A DNA stretch of 64,000 nucleotides. Origin: Methylophilaceae bacterium. GTDB taxonomy: Bacteria; Pseudomonadota; Gammaproteobacteria; Burkholderiales; Methylophilaceae. A program made the translations under genes and the position numbers. The notes beneath the pieces are model-generated. The model had not been told where the DNA came from. It searched no databases and was given only the letters and a program-made list of their open reading frames with translations. Of this stretch, positions 27,546-35,977 are shown in pieces; the first letter of the stretch is position 1; each line of letters starts with the position of its first letter. Where the stretch lies: contig JABFRO010000001.1 of assembly GCA_013141125.1 (NCBI GenBank), forward strand, positions 1,426,001-1,490,000, in the 5' to 3' direction.

Positions 27546-28994
27546 TTAGACTGACAATGCAAGCAGTAACGCGTCCAAATCACTTTCGCAGGTGAGCGGG
27601 TTCATGATCGTGGTGCGTAACCAATACTGGCCTTGCAATGTCACTTGCGTTAAGTGAAAAGCACCATCTTCCACCAGCTTCATCCTTAATCTGGCTTGAT
27701 GCGTGTTCAGCGCTTCGGCGCTAAGTCTTGCTGTTGGCAAATGGCGAAAACAGACAATATTGGTTTGTGGTTGCATCAGCAATTCAAAATCCGGCGCAGC
27801 CTCCAGCTTTTGCGCCAATAGGCTAGCTACAGAAAACACCTGCTCTACCAGTGCAGCCAGATTTTCTACGCCATACAACGAAAATGCCGCCCACAGTTTC
27901 AAGCCCATCATGCGCTTGGTGCATTCCAGGGTACGGTAGCTCATATTATAGGCTTCATCGGCATCCTCATTGCCTTGAAACAAATACGAAGCCTCTTGTG
28001 CAAAGGCAGCATAACTGTTTTTCTGCACCCGAAACAGCACCGCTGAAACGGCCGCCGGCATATATAGTAATTTGTGCCCATCCCATACAACAGAATCTGC
28101 AAGCGCTATGCCATGCAATTGCTGTCCAAGAACGGGAGACAGTAAAGCCGATGCGCCATGTGCGCCATCCACATGAAACCACAGATTTTTTTCGCGGCAA
28201 AAATGGCCAATCGCCAACAGCGGGTCTATGCTGCCAGTCGGCGTGCAACCTGCTGTAGCCACCACGGCGATAGGCAATTGACCCTGTGTTTGGCATTGCC
28301 GCCAAGCCGTTTGCAAGGCGTTTACATCCATACAACCCTTGCTATCAGCCGCCACTTTAATGACCGCATCCGACCCCAGCCCCATGATGCCCGCTGCACG
28401 ACTGACCGAATAATGCGCATGTTCGCTGGCAAACAAACATAAAGGCTTGCCAGCGCTTACGCCATGCTGCCAGACATTCCAACCCGCCACAGATTGCCGC
28501 GCAGCCAGCAAGGCTGTGAGATTGGCTTGCGCACCACCCGAAGTCAGAAACCCCGTCGCATCCGACCAACCTACCAACGCGCCCATCCACTGCACGACTT
28601 GTTTTTCGATTAGCGTCGCACTAGGACCGGTTTCATAAACCGCCATGGCTTGATTCGACAGCGCCGCTACCAGATCACACAAAGCGGCCAATGGCAACGG
28701 CGGTGCGACCTGATGCCCCATATTGCGTGGATGATGAATATGCAAATTCGCTGCTAAAACCTTATCCTGCAGCGCAGAAATAAAGCTGGCTGGCGTTAGC
28801 GTGGGCTGCAATGGTAATGGCTGTTGCCAGTTCATAATGGCGGCTTGCGGAGCTTGCCAGGCGATAACGGCACCTGAACCTTGCAGGTTTTCCTGCAGAT
28901 ATTGGCCAAGCACATCAATAAGCGCATGACCGGTTTGGCAAAATTCTTCACTGTCAAAAAATGTGCTGAGTTGCTCTGGGGTTAGTTGCGTCAT
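27546..28994 (-). CDS. PLP-dependent group II decarboxylase
   Basis: A 482-residue protein of the aromatic-L-amino-acid/glutamate/diaminobutyrate decarboxylase family. Features are the substrate region HHPRNMGHQVAPPLP, FLTSGGAQANLTALLAAR, HVDGAHGAS with the PLP Asp, and the Schiff-base lysine in VVWDGHKLLYMP. It resembles PanP/aspartate 1-decarboxylase- and DABA-decarboxylase-type enzymes, but the amino acid substrate cannot be set from the sequence. It stands alone and is divergent from the kinase gene. Confidence 0.85.
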   Translation of the reverse strand: MTQLTPEQLSTFFDSEEFCQTGHALIDVLGQYLQENLQGSGAVIAWQAPQAAIMNWQQPLPLQPTLTPASFISALQDKVLAANLHIHHPRNMGHQVAPPLPLAALCDLVAALSNQAMAVYETGPSATLIEKQVVQWMGALVGWSDATGFLTSGGAQANLTALLAARQSVAGWNVWQHGVSAGKPLCLFASEHAHYSVSRAAGIMGLGSDAVIKVAADSKGCMDVNALQTAWRQCQTQGQLPIAVVATAGCTPTGSIDPLLAIGHFCREKNLWFHVDGAHGASALLSPVLGQQLHGIALADSVVWDGHKLLYMPAAVSAVLFRVQKNSYAAFAQEASYLFQGNEDADEAYNMSYRTLECTKRMMGLKLWAAFSLYGVENLAALVEQVFSVASLLAQKLEAAPDFELLMQPQTNIVCFRHLPTARLSAEALNTHQARLRMKLVEDGAFHLTQVTLQGQYWLRTTIMNPLTCESDLDALLLALSV

Positions 28995-29169
28995 TATTTT
29001 CTTGTAAAATTAAAGGGATAATAATTGGCTAATGAAAATACAAGCGCAAAGCTGCGCTGCTAACATGTATCTTGGCCAACACTGTGACTCTTGTTTTGGT
29101 AGCACTTTGCTTGCATGTGCGATAGAGCCTACGGATAATGCTGCTTTCCACAAAATACTCTAATTTTAT

Positions 29170-30111
29170 ATGAATACTCTCATTTGCGGCTCCCTCGCTT
29201 TTGACACCATTATGGTGTTTGAAGACCAGTTCAAAAATCATATCCTGCCGGACAAGATTCACATGCTCAATGTCGGCTTTCTGGTACCGGAAATGCGGCG
29301 TGAATTCGGCGGCACGGCAGGCAATATTGCTTACAACCTGCAACTGCTAAATGGCAAGCCAGTGATTATGGCCACAGTAGGCGAGGATTTTGCTGGCTAT
29401 GCGGCGCGGCTAAGCGCGCATGGTTTGGATACCACACATATCAAAACCATAGACGGCAGCTTTACTGCGCAGGCGTTTATCACCACCGATCTGGACGACA
29501 ATCAAATTACCGCCTTTCATCCCGGTGCCATGAATTTTTCTCATCATAACAGCGTGAAAGATACCAAGGATGTTAGCTTGGCAATTATTGCGCCGGATGG
29601 CCGTGACGGCATGTTTCAGCATGCGCGTGAATGTCATGAAGCGGGCATTCCATTTTTGTTTGATCCAGGCCAAGGCTTGCCCATGTTCAGCGGCGAAGAG
29701 CTAATGCACTTTATCGAACTGGCGGATTATCTGGCGGTGAATGATTACGAAGCGCAATTGATTGCGGACAAAACCGGGCAGACCATTGAATCCTTGGCAA
29801 CAAAAGTCAAAGCCTTGATCGTGACTTTGGGTGCCAATGGCTCCGCCATTTATGCCGATGGACTACGCATTGATATTCCCTGTGTAAAAGCCACGGAAGT
29901 GCTTGACCCTACCGGCTGCGGCGACGCTTACCGTGCTGGCTTGCTGTACGGCATTGCACACGGCTGGGATTGGCTGACCTGTGGCCGCCTCGCCTCAGTC
30001 ATGGGCGCGATCAAAATTGCCAGTCGCGGCGGACAGAACCATAAACCCAGCCGTGCAGATATTGAAAACCTGTACAGCCAGGCTTTAATCAGCACGGTTA
30101 CTCTGGATTAA
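29170..30111 (+). CDS. PfkB-family carbohydrate/nucleoside kinase (adenosine kinase-like)
   Basis: A 313-residue ribokinase-like kinase. Motifs are GSLAFDTIM at the start, FGGTAGNIAYNLQLL, and the anion hole/catalytic base DPTGCGDAYRAGL near residues 254-266 (GCGD instead of GAGD). Proteobacterial members of this clade are annotated as adenosine kinases or sugar kinases. It follows the decarboxylase divergently with 175 bases between, which hold no other gene. Confidence 0.85.
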   Translation: MNTLICGSLAFDTIMVFEDQFKNHILPDKIHMLNVGFLVPEMRREFGGTAGNIAYNLQLLNGKPVIMATVGEDFAGYAARLSAHGLDTTHIKTIDGSFTAQAFITTDLDDNQITAFHPGAMNFSHHNSVKDTKDVSLAIIAPDGRDGMFQHARECHEAGIPFLFDPGQGLPMFSGEELMHFIELADYLAVNDYEAQLIADKTGQTIESLATKVKALIVTLGANGSAIYADGLRIDIPCVKATEVLDPTGCGDAYRAGLLYGIAHGWDWLTCGRLASVMGAIKIASRGGQNHKPSRADIENLYSQALISTVTLD

Positions 30112-30165
30112 AATCCACCCTCAAAACAAGCGCCATTCAAAACTTTAAAAAGTGACGAATGGCGC

Positions 30166-30194
30166 TTGCCATTTTAGACGACCGGTCATATAAT
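30166..30194 (+). promoter_or_regulatory. Sigma-70 promoter of the TetR gene, probably giving a leaderless mRNA
   Basis: TTGCCA (30166-30171) and a perfect TATAAT (30189-30194) are 17 bases apart. The expected transcription start, about seven bases after the -10, coincides with the ATG at 30201. The repressor operator overlaps the -10 from the left. Confidence 0.7.
30178..30191. promoter_or_regulatory. TetR operator, copy 1
   Basis: ACGACCGGTCATAT, centred on the perfect palindrome GACCGGTC, lies between the -35 and -10 of the regulator's own promoter. The same 14 bases recur at 30818-30831. Confidence 0.7.
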
Positions 30195-30200
30195 GAATGT

Positions 30201-30794
30201 ATGAACAAACTGGATAAGCCAAACAAGCGTGAACAATTACTGGAACAAGGCGTAAACCTGTTGCTGGCTCAGGGTTATCACGGAACGGGCTTAAAGGAAA
30301 TTCTGGATGCGGTAAAAATCCCCAAAGGTTCTTTTTATCAATACTTTGAAAGTAAAGAGGCGTTTGGCGCGGAAGTCGTCACACATTACATCGAGCCTTT
30401 TATCCAGCAATTAACAGATCATCTGAATAATCCCGAACTGGATGCCTTGTCCGCACTTCAGGCTTATTTTGCCGCATTGATCCATGATCTGGAGCAAGGC
30501 GATTTCAAGGGGGGGTGCTTATTGGGAAACTTAATGGGAGAAATTGGCGATACCAGCGAACTTTGCAGGTTTTCGCTAAAGCAGGCAATCGGACGTTATC
30601 GTGATTTACTGGTGTTGGGGCTGACCCGAGCGCAAGCGGAAGGTAGTGTCAGAGCCGACAAAAGTGCAGAGCGTATGGCGGACTTGTTGCTGAATACTTG
30701 GCAAGGCGCACTTTTGCGCATGAAGATTGAGCAATCGGTAATGCCCATTCGAGCGTGTTGCGAAGATTTATTGGGCGGATACTTTAAAGCCTGA
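30201..30794 (+). CDS. TetR/AcrR-family repressor (NemR/AcuR-like)
   Basis: A 197-residue regulator. The N-terminal helix-turn-helix (GYHGTGLKEILDAVKIPKGSF, then YQYFESKEAF) is typical of TetR proteins, and the C-terminal domain resembles that of NemR/AcuR-type reactive-compound sensors, with cysteines in GGCLLGN, ELCRF and ACCEDL that could sense electrophiles. The ATG at 30201 is chosen because the family begins there; the longer frame from 30159 would run through the promoter. It probably represses itself and the DUF4242 gene, as both promoters carry the same operator. Confidence 0.85.
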   Translation: MNKLDKPNKREQLLEQGVNLLLAQGYHGTGLKEILDAVKIPKGSFYQYFESKEAFGAEVVTHYIEPFIQQLTDHLNNPELDALSALQAYFAALIHDLEQGDFKGGCLLGNLMGEIGDTSELCRFSLKQAIGRYRDLLVLGLTRAQAEGSVRADKSAERMADLLLNTWQGALLRMKIEQSVMPIRACCEDLLGGYFKA

Positions 30795-30802
30795 TTATTT
30801 TT

Positions 30803-30832
30803 TTGGCTGGCATATATACGACCGGTCATATT
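30803..30832 (+). promoter_or_regulatory. Probable promoter of the DUF4242 gene
   Basis: TTGGCT (30803-30808) with CATATT (30827-30832) 18 bases on is a plausible weak promoter. The operator at 30818-30831 fills the spacer and overlaps the -10. Confidence 0.45.
30818..30831. promoter_or_regulatory. TetR operator, copy 2
   Basis: Exact 14-base copy of the site at 30178-30191, placed in front of the DUF4242 gene. Two identical palindromic sites in two consecutive promoters strongly suggest the adjacent TetR protein as the binder. Confidence 0.7.
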
Positions 30833-30857
30833 TTTATATATTAGAGAGGATTACAAC

Positions 30858-31130
30858 ATGCCAAAATTTATTATTGAACGTAACATACCCGGAGCAGGAA
30901 AGTTAACGGCGCAGGAGCTACAGGCAATTTCACAAAAATCCTGCGGAATTCTGCGTGACATGAACTCAGCCATACAGTGGCAGGAAAGTTATGTCACTGA
31001 TAATAAAGTATATTGCATTTATATAGCGCCAAATGCTGATGCAATACGGGAGCATGCTGAGCTGGGTGGTTTTCCTGCGAATAGCATTGCGGAAGTTAGA
31101 GGGATGATAGATCCATCAACAGCCGAATAG
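30858..31130 (+). CDS. DUF4242 domain protein
   Basis: A 90-residue ferredoxin-fold-like protein: PKFIIERNIPGAG at the start and YCIYIAPNADAIREHAELGGFP in the second half define DUF4242 (sometimes annotated as nickel-binding). A good AGAGAGGA ribosome site precedes it. It is the presumed target gene of the upstream TetR regulator; its biochemical role is unknown. Confidence 0.8.
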   Translation: MPKFIIERNIPGAGKLTAQELQAISQKSCGILRDMNSAIQWQESYVTDNKVYCIYIAPNADAIREHAELGGFPANSIAEVRGMIDPSTAE

Positions 31131-31161
31131 GCTACGTTCGGGCTAAATTAAAGTCAGTAAT

Positions 31162-31186
31162 GGTGGGCACAAATGCCGTGCCCACC
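31162..31186. terminator. Bidirectional terminator-like hairpin
   Basis: GGTGGGCAC (31162-31170) pairs perfectly with GTGCCCACC (31178-31186) around AAATGCC. It separates the convergent DUF4242 and DUF3501 genes. The T-tract is weak. Confidence 0.6.
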
Positions 31187-31214
31187 TTATGTATTGCTGG
31201 CATATGATAGGATA

Positions 31215-31793
31215 TTATTTAAAATCCAGAACCAGTGCCGCCAGTTTTTCTGCGGAAATAGCTGCACTCAGCGTGTAGTAAGGATGGTCACAGCCCATGC
31301 TAACTTGATTTGTCGCTTTTATGGCAGCCACTGTGGTGGCCGGAAACTGAAACCGCACAAAATGTACGGCTGAAGTTTTTTCGTCGTTTTCGCGATCCAA
31401 ATCTTCATCAGCAATGGCGTAAACACGCGCCTCACCTGCAACCTCGATATATAGGGCATCTTCAATGCCTATCATCTTCGACAGCGCCTGTCTGCGCTCG
31501 TCTACATCACCGTATTCAATCAGCATGGTTGCCTTCCAGTTGTCGCCATCCGGCACTAGAGGAGCATAGGTATCAATTTCAGCCTGAATGGCTGCTTCTT
31601 CAAAAATCTTTTCCACGCGCAACATTTCCTGAATTTGGTAACGGATGGTTAATTCGCTTTCAAATTGCAGATTGATGTGTTCACCTAGCGCAATAGAACG
31701 TAAACGTCGATGGGCGATTACTTCCGATTTGTGGCTTTTGCGATATTTGGCATAAGCTTCCAAGGTCATTAGATTTTCCGGGGTAATGCTCAT
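31215..31793 (-). CDS. DUF3501 family protein
   Basis: A 192-residue soluble protein: ITPENLMTLEAYAKYRKSH and VPDGDNWKATMLIEYGD are signature stretches of DUF3501. The family occurs next to rubrerythrin and a CCG-type Fe-S protein, as here, 12 bases after the Fe-S gene. The three probably act together in handling oxidative stress or iron; the exact role is unknown. Confidence 0.85.
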   Translation of the reverse strand: MSITPENLMTLEAYAKYRKSHKSEVIAHRRLRSIALGEHINLQFESELTIRYQIQEMLRVEKIFEEAAIQAEIDTYAPLVPDGDNWKATMLIEYGDVDERRQALSKMIGIEDALYIEVAGEARVYAIADEDLDRENDEKTSAVHFVRFQFPATTVAAIKATNQVSMGCDHPYYTLSAAISAEKLAALVLDFK

Positions 31794-31805
31794 GAGGATT
31801 TTCCT

Positions 31806-33146
31806 TTATTTCAGCCCGTAGGCTTTGCGGATCAGTGTCAACGGATGTGCCAGTTCAGCGGCTGGCAGATTATTTTCTTGCATGCCTTGCTCAATATGAT
31901 GTCCGGCCAGTTGGCAGTCGGAGCTGATGTAGTCGGGCGCATCATTGGCCATGGCTTTGAATACCGGCTTGCCGATTTTCATGGCGGTTTTATGGTGCCG
32001 CTTTTTCACGCCATAAGTGCCGGCATGGCCTGAACATCGTTCCACGGTATTGACCGTGGTGTCCGGGATCAGCTTCAAAAATTCCTCAGTCTTGCGGCCA
32101 ATATTTTGCACACGTCCGTGGCAGGGGATGTGGTAACTGATTTTGCCCAGGGCTTGCGAAAAATTGATTTTGAGCAAGCCGTCTTTTTTACGTGCGATCA
32201 GATATTCAAACGGATCCCACATCGCCTCTTGCACGGCTTTGACATCGCTGTCATCGGGATACATCAGCGGAATTTCCTGCTTGAACATCAGGGTACAGGA
32301 TGGAATCGCCGATAAAATGGCATAGCCTTGTTTGGCATATTGAGCCAGTACCGGAATATTGGCCTCTTTGCTGGTGTTCACGCTGTCCAGATCACCCAAC
32401 TCCAGCTTGGGCATGCCGCAGCATTTTTCCTTTTCGACCAGCACATAAGGAATTTCATTGTGATCCAGCACCTTGAGCAAATCATGGCCTATGCCGGGCT
32501 CGTTGTAATTCACATAACAGGTGGCATAAATAGCCACTTTCCCCGGTGTTTTATCGCCATTTTTAATGGCAAAATCCTGGCTTTTCTTGGCACCGGAGCG
32601 AAATTTGCGTGTGGCAAATGATGGCATCCACGCCTCTTTATCCACGCCCAACGTGCTTTCCATTAGCGAACGTGCCAATTTGGTTTTATTAACCGCGTTG
32701 ACCACTTGTACCACCACCGGAATCCCTGCAAATTGACCATGCACATCGGTCGATGCCAGAAACTGTTCCGCCGCGCCCACTTCACCTTTTTTAAATTTGA
32801 TGGCCTTGGCGCGCAGCATGGTATGCGGAAAATCCAGGTTCCAAGCATGGGGCGGCGTGTAGGGACATTTGGTCATATAACACAAATCGCACAGATAGCA
32901 CTGATCGACCACGGACATGAATTTGGATTTGTCTACTTCTTCAACTTCGCCGCCTGCGGTTTCATCCACCAGATCAAACAAAGTCGGAAAAGAATTGCAT
33001 AAACTCACGCAACGGCGGCAGCCATGACAAATATCAAAGATGCGTTCGAGTTCTTTGGTGCAAGATGCTTCGTTGTAAAAGTCTGGATTTTTCCAGTCTA
33101 ACGGGTGGCGGGTGGGGGCTTCGAGATTACCTTCGCGGCTCATCAT
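31806..33146 (-). CDS. Fe-S protein with heterodisulfide reductase-type CCG domains
   Basis: A 446-residue protein. The N-terminus has two [4Fe-4S] motifs, CHGCRRCVSLC and CYLCDLCYMTKCP, followed by a linker and two cysteine-rich CCG-like domains (KEKCCGMPKLE and HIPCHGRVQ...RCSGHAGTYG). It resembles GlpC/HdrB-like electron-transfer subunits, but no flavoprotein partner is adjacent. The start at 33146 (MMSREG) is preferred over 33185 because an AAGG site precedes it. It forms an operon with DUF3501 and lies 115 bases downstream of the rubrerythrin gene. Confidence 0.85.
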   Translation of the reverse strand: MMSREGNLEAPTRHPLDWKNPDFYNEASCTKELERIFDICHGCRRCVSLCNSFPTLFDLVDETAGGEVEEVDKSKFMSVVDQCYLCDLCYMTKCPYTPPHAWNLDFPHTMLRAKAIKFKKGEVGAAEQFLASTDVHGQFAGIPVVVQVVNAVNKTKLARSLMESTLGVDKEAWMPSFATRKFRSGAKKSQDFAIKNGDKTPGKVAIYATCYVNYNEPGIGHDLLKVLDHNEIPYVLVEKEKCCGMPKLELGDLDSVNTSKEANIPVLAQYAKQGYAILSAIPSCTLMFKQEIPLMYPDDSDVKAVQEAMWDPFEYLIARKKDGLLKINFSQALGKISYHIPCHGRVQNIGRKTEEFLKLIPDTTVNTVERCSGHAGTYGVKKRHHKTAMKIGKPVFKAMANDAPDYISSDCQLAGHHIEQGMQENNLPAAELAHPLTLIRKAYGLK

Positions 33147-33261
33147 AAACCTTGTTTTGTTGTTGGATGATATGGGCAAACACATCCATTATTCATTCGC
33201 CCATATCATCCCCCTCTTATCGAAGGGAATGAAAGATTTAGCTAATTGCGATACTTAACAA

Positions 33262-33681
33262 TTAATCTGCCAATTCATTTAATGCTTTGGTATAGCGGTT
33301 GGCGTGTGAGCGTTCCGCTTTTGCCAGTGTTTCAAACCAATCAGCGATTTCCTCAAAACCTTCTTCGCGCGCAGTTTTTGCCATGCCAGGGTACATGTCC
33401 GTGTACTCGTGGGTTTCGCCAGCCACAGCCGCTTCCAGGTTTTTACGGGTTGGGCCAATGGGCAAACCAGTGGCAGGATCGCCGGAAACTTCCAAGAATT
33501 CCAGATGGCCGTGTGCATGGCCGGTTTCGCCTTCTGCTGTTGAGCGAAAAAGTGCGGCTACGTCATTTTGACCTTCAACGTCAGCCTTGTTTGCGAAATA
33601 CAGATAGCGGCGATTAGCTTGTGATTCACCAGCAAAAGCGGCTTTCAGATTATCTTCAGTTTTTGAACCTTTAAGTGCCAT
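33262..33681 (-). CDS. Rubrerythrin (diiron domain only)
   Basis: A 139-residue four-helix ferritin-like protein. The diiron ligands are in [35 protein letters not shown] and [11 protein letters not shown]. It lacks the C-terminal rubredoxin domain of classical rubrerythrin, so an external electron donor, perhaps the neighbouring Fe-S protein, is needed for peroxide reduction. A ribosome site (AGGAG) lies just before the ATG. Confidence 0.92.
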   Translation of the reverse strand: MALKGSKTEDNLKAAFAGESQANRRYLYFANKADVEGQNDVAALFRSTAEGETGHAHGHLEFLEVSGDPATGLPIGPTRKNLEAAVAGETHEYTDMYPGMAKTAREEGFEEIADWFETLAKAERSHANRYTKALNELAD

Positions 33682-33754
33682 GATATTCTCCTAATAGTGG
33701 GATTAAAACTACAGCCTTCAATTGAATACGCCACGCGCAAAAAGTTGATGACTA

Positions 33755-33784
33755 GTTATAGTATCAGGCTTAAGTATGCAACAA
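33755..33784 (-). promoter_or_regulatory. Possible promoter of the rubrerythrin gene
   Basis: On the minus strand TTGTTG (33784-33779) and TATAAC (33760-33755) are 18 bases apart, about 74 bases before the ATG. No recognisable OxyR, Fur or IscR site was found. Confidence 0.3.
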
Positions 33785-33818
33785 GTCCAATGATTGCTTT
33801 AAATTGCGCTGATTGATT

Positions 33819-33968
33819 TTAACTATTGAGCTGGCCTGTTGCATCAATCTTCATGTGATTAAAAAATTTATTACAATCCTGTCCAAAGGCATCACTGACC
33901 ATCACTCCGCCCGGGCGCGTATCCCAGAAGACATCACGCTTGGTGGATGGATAAGGGGATACTTTCAT
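33819..33968 (-). CDS. Small hypothetical protein coupled to DUF1801
   Basis: A 49-codon frame starting MKVSPYPSTKRDVFWDTR whose ATG overlaps the TGA of the DUF1801 gene (ATGA), suggesting translational coupling. No family is recognised, no signal peptide or membrane helix is visible, and it holds a single cysteine. It is reported because of the coupling; it could still be chance. Confidence 0.4.
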   Translation of the reverse strand: MKVSPYPSTKRDVFWDTRPGGVMVSDAFGQDCNKFFNHMKIDATGQLNS

Positions 33969-34381
33969 GAAACAGTATTTTTCAAATGATAAGTGAGCGA
34001 GGTTGCCACACAAAATGCCAAAGCATCAAAAGGGATAATATCTGACTCGTCAAACACAATGGCGCGATTGCCCTCAAACCTGAACTCTGCTGGAAACAAG
34101 GTTCTGAACGTATCAACCAGAGTGGTTTTGCAGTGAAAATACATAGCATATTCTCGTGGTTTTGATTTTTTCCAATCAATGCGCACAGTGCTGCCACTTT
34201 TAGTTTGAGCCGTAACATAAGCTGGCTCACCCCACTTGAGCGTTTCTTCGAGCTCTCCAACCCCATGAGTAGTAGCGGCTGTTTCAAAGATAAGTTCACG
34301 TAATGCCAAGAGCTTGGTACGTATATGGGGCGGGTATGTGTCGAATACTTTAGCGACTTCGGCATCTTGGAATGGCCTCAA
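33965..34381 (-). CDS. DUF1801 domain protein
   Basis: A 138-residue protein of the DUF1801 (YdhG/YjhX-like, Fra-related) fold: FDTYPPHIRTKLLALRELIFETA, then ETLKWGEPAYVT and the strand AMYFHC. The family is widespread and small, of unknown biochemical role. It appears to be followed by a coupled 49-codon frame. Confidence 0.85.
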   Translation of the reverse strand: MRPFQDAEVAKVFDTYPPHIRTKLLALRELIFETAATTHGVGELEETLKWGEPAYVTAQTKSGSTVRIDWKKSKPREYAMYFHCKTTLVDTFRTLFPAEFRFEGNRAIVFDESDIIPFDALAFCVATSLTYHLKNTVS

Positions 34382-34684
34382 AAATCACCTTTCTTGTTAA
34401 TTGACCCCAAGTTAGAGCCTAATAACGTTGTAGAAAATTCCTATTTTAAAGCTAAAATTAACCATTAACCAATTGATTATTTTTCAATAAATTTTACCTT
34501 AGGGCTTTGCAACATCAACATTTCAACCTCTCCAAGTCGTCCAATTAGTGCGTAAAACCAGCTCGGATCCCAATGCAGGCAATACTTTCTGCGGCAACCA
34601 GGCTCTGATTAATTAACTTTGCCAATACGTTAGAGCACCTTGAAAATATCTTTCAGAGCGCCAAGTTAAAACCCTTGGCAATTC
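34382..34684. other. Intergenic region, no gene seen
   Basis: About 300 bases, AT-rich on the left, between the divergent DUF1801 and Toprim genes. TTAATTAACTTTGCC near 34613 and short palindromes occur, but no promoter or RNA structure is convincing. Confidence 0.4.
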
Positions 34685-35977
34685 ATGGCAAATGCTTACA
34701 ATGAATCTCAATGTTATTTATCAAAAGTCTATCCAATGACAGCGGGATGTAACCAAGTTTTAGACGCTCCCGCCTGGAGCGCGCCTGATGCAGACGGCAT
34801 TTGCGAGCAGCGCTTGGATGTAGGTGCAAAAAGTACCTTGCGCGGCAAACGCTTGCGCCGTGCTTTTTCCGAAATTCCTCTCGACCCTGCCATTTGGCCT
34901 GTGGACAGGCGTGAGCTGCTAATACTATGGCTGAAATCAGGCGATACGCGGCGCAAATGGGAAACGCTGCTGAAACTTGCAGGCCACCAGCGCCATAGCT
35001 TAGCGCACGAGTTATTAAGCGCGCTACTGAAAAGCGGCGGGATCATGCTCACCGAAGAAACGCGCGGGCGTGGGCATTGGAAGGTGTTGTGGGTGGATTT
35101 TTTACAATTAGCAGAGTTACGTCACAAACTGGGCTTGCCGGATACCGAAGCCGCGCTGGCAAGTTTGCAGGCACTCAGCCGTCAGCCGTTCAACAACACC
35201 GGCCTGCAAGCCGCTGGTGAAGCTTTGCTCAACTTGCCGCCTGTCATTGCCTTGGCGCGATTAGCGCTGCTGCGCGCGCTGGATAGCTGGATTTCACAAC
35301 AGCGCTTTGGCACGCGCCGTGATTTTGCGCTGTTTGCGCGTAATGGTACCAAATCACTCACTGCAGCTGAATGGACGTGGCTGGAAGCGCAAGTTGGGTT
35401 GGCCGAATTTGGCATAGAACGTCACACGCCTGCGCTGTGGCTGCGTGCGCCTTTGGTGTTGCATATGCCTGACGGCTATCTGGATTTGCGCGTGATACCG
35501 GATTGCATTGCACTTACGCCAGATACTCTGCGCTCGATCACCCACATCACAGGTAGCATTCAGCAATGGCGCATCGTGGAAAATCGAACCAGTTTTGAAC
35601 GTGCAGCGCGCCAATTTGGCGATACCGATGCGGTGCTCTGGCTGCCCGGTTTTGCGCCGAGCTGGTGGATAGAAGCTGTCACGCATTTACTTGAAAAAGC
35701 GCGGGCTCCCGCGCTAATCGCCTGCGATCCTGACCCCGCAGGCATAGACATTGCGCTCATCGCTAGCCGCATTTGGGATACTGCCAATCAGCCATGGCAG
35801 CCTTGGGGCATGGATATTGCCACTTTGCAAAATCTGCCCAGCCAGCAAACGTTGAATAAAAATGATTACGAACGCCTGCAACGTCAGCTGGCAAGTGATT
35901 TACCCGCCGTATTTGCAACGCTGGCAAAATGGATGTTGGATAACGATTGCAAGGGCGAACAGGAAGGAGCCATTTAA
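34685..35977 (+). CDS. Orphan Toprim-domain protein (JetD/DUF2220-DUF2399-like C-terminus)
   Basis: A 430-residue protein. Residues ~60-130 look like a winged-helix segment (ILWLKSGDTRRKWETLLKL, then an LLKSGGIMLTEET strand) and ~130-280 are helical. The C-terminal ~130 residues form a Toprim-like fold: conserved Glu in WRIVENRTSFE, Gly in LWLPGFAP and the DxD in LIACDPDPAGIDIA. This is the layout of topoisomerase VI-A-like Wadjet JetD and DUF2399 proteins. No JetA/B/C (MukBEF-like) genes are near. The first 17 residues are atypical, and the ATG at 34736 may be the real start. It overlaps nadD by TAATG. Confidence 0.6.
   Translation: MANAYNESQCYLSKVYPMTAGCNQVLDAPAWSAPDADGICEQRLDVGAKSTLRGKRLRRAFSEIPLDPAIWPVDRRELLILWLKSGDTRRKWETLLKLAGHQRHSLAHELLSALLKSGGIMLTEETRGRGHWKVLWVDFLQLAELRHKLGLPDTEAALASLQALSRQPFNNTGLQAAGEALLNLPPVIALARLALLRALDSWISQQRFGTRRDFALFARNGTKSLTAAEWTWLEAQVGLAEFGIERHTPALWLRAPLVLHMPDGYLDLRVIPDCIALTPDTLRSITHITGSIQQWRIVENRTSFERAARQFGDTDAVLWLPGFAPSWWIEAVTHLLEKARAPALIACDPDPAGIDIALIASRIWDTANQPWQPWGMDIATLQNLPSQQTLNKNDYERLQRQLASDLPAVFATLAKWMLDNDCKGEQEGAI

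Noticed and set aside
34685-35977. Complete Wadjet defence system around the Toprim protein
   Set aside because: The neighbours are DUF1801, nadD, rsfS and rlmH; no JetA, JetB or JetC-like genes are present.
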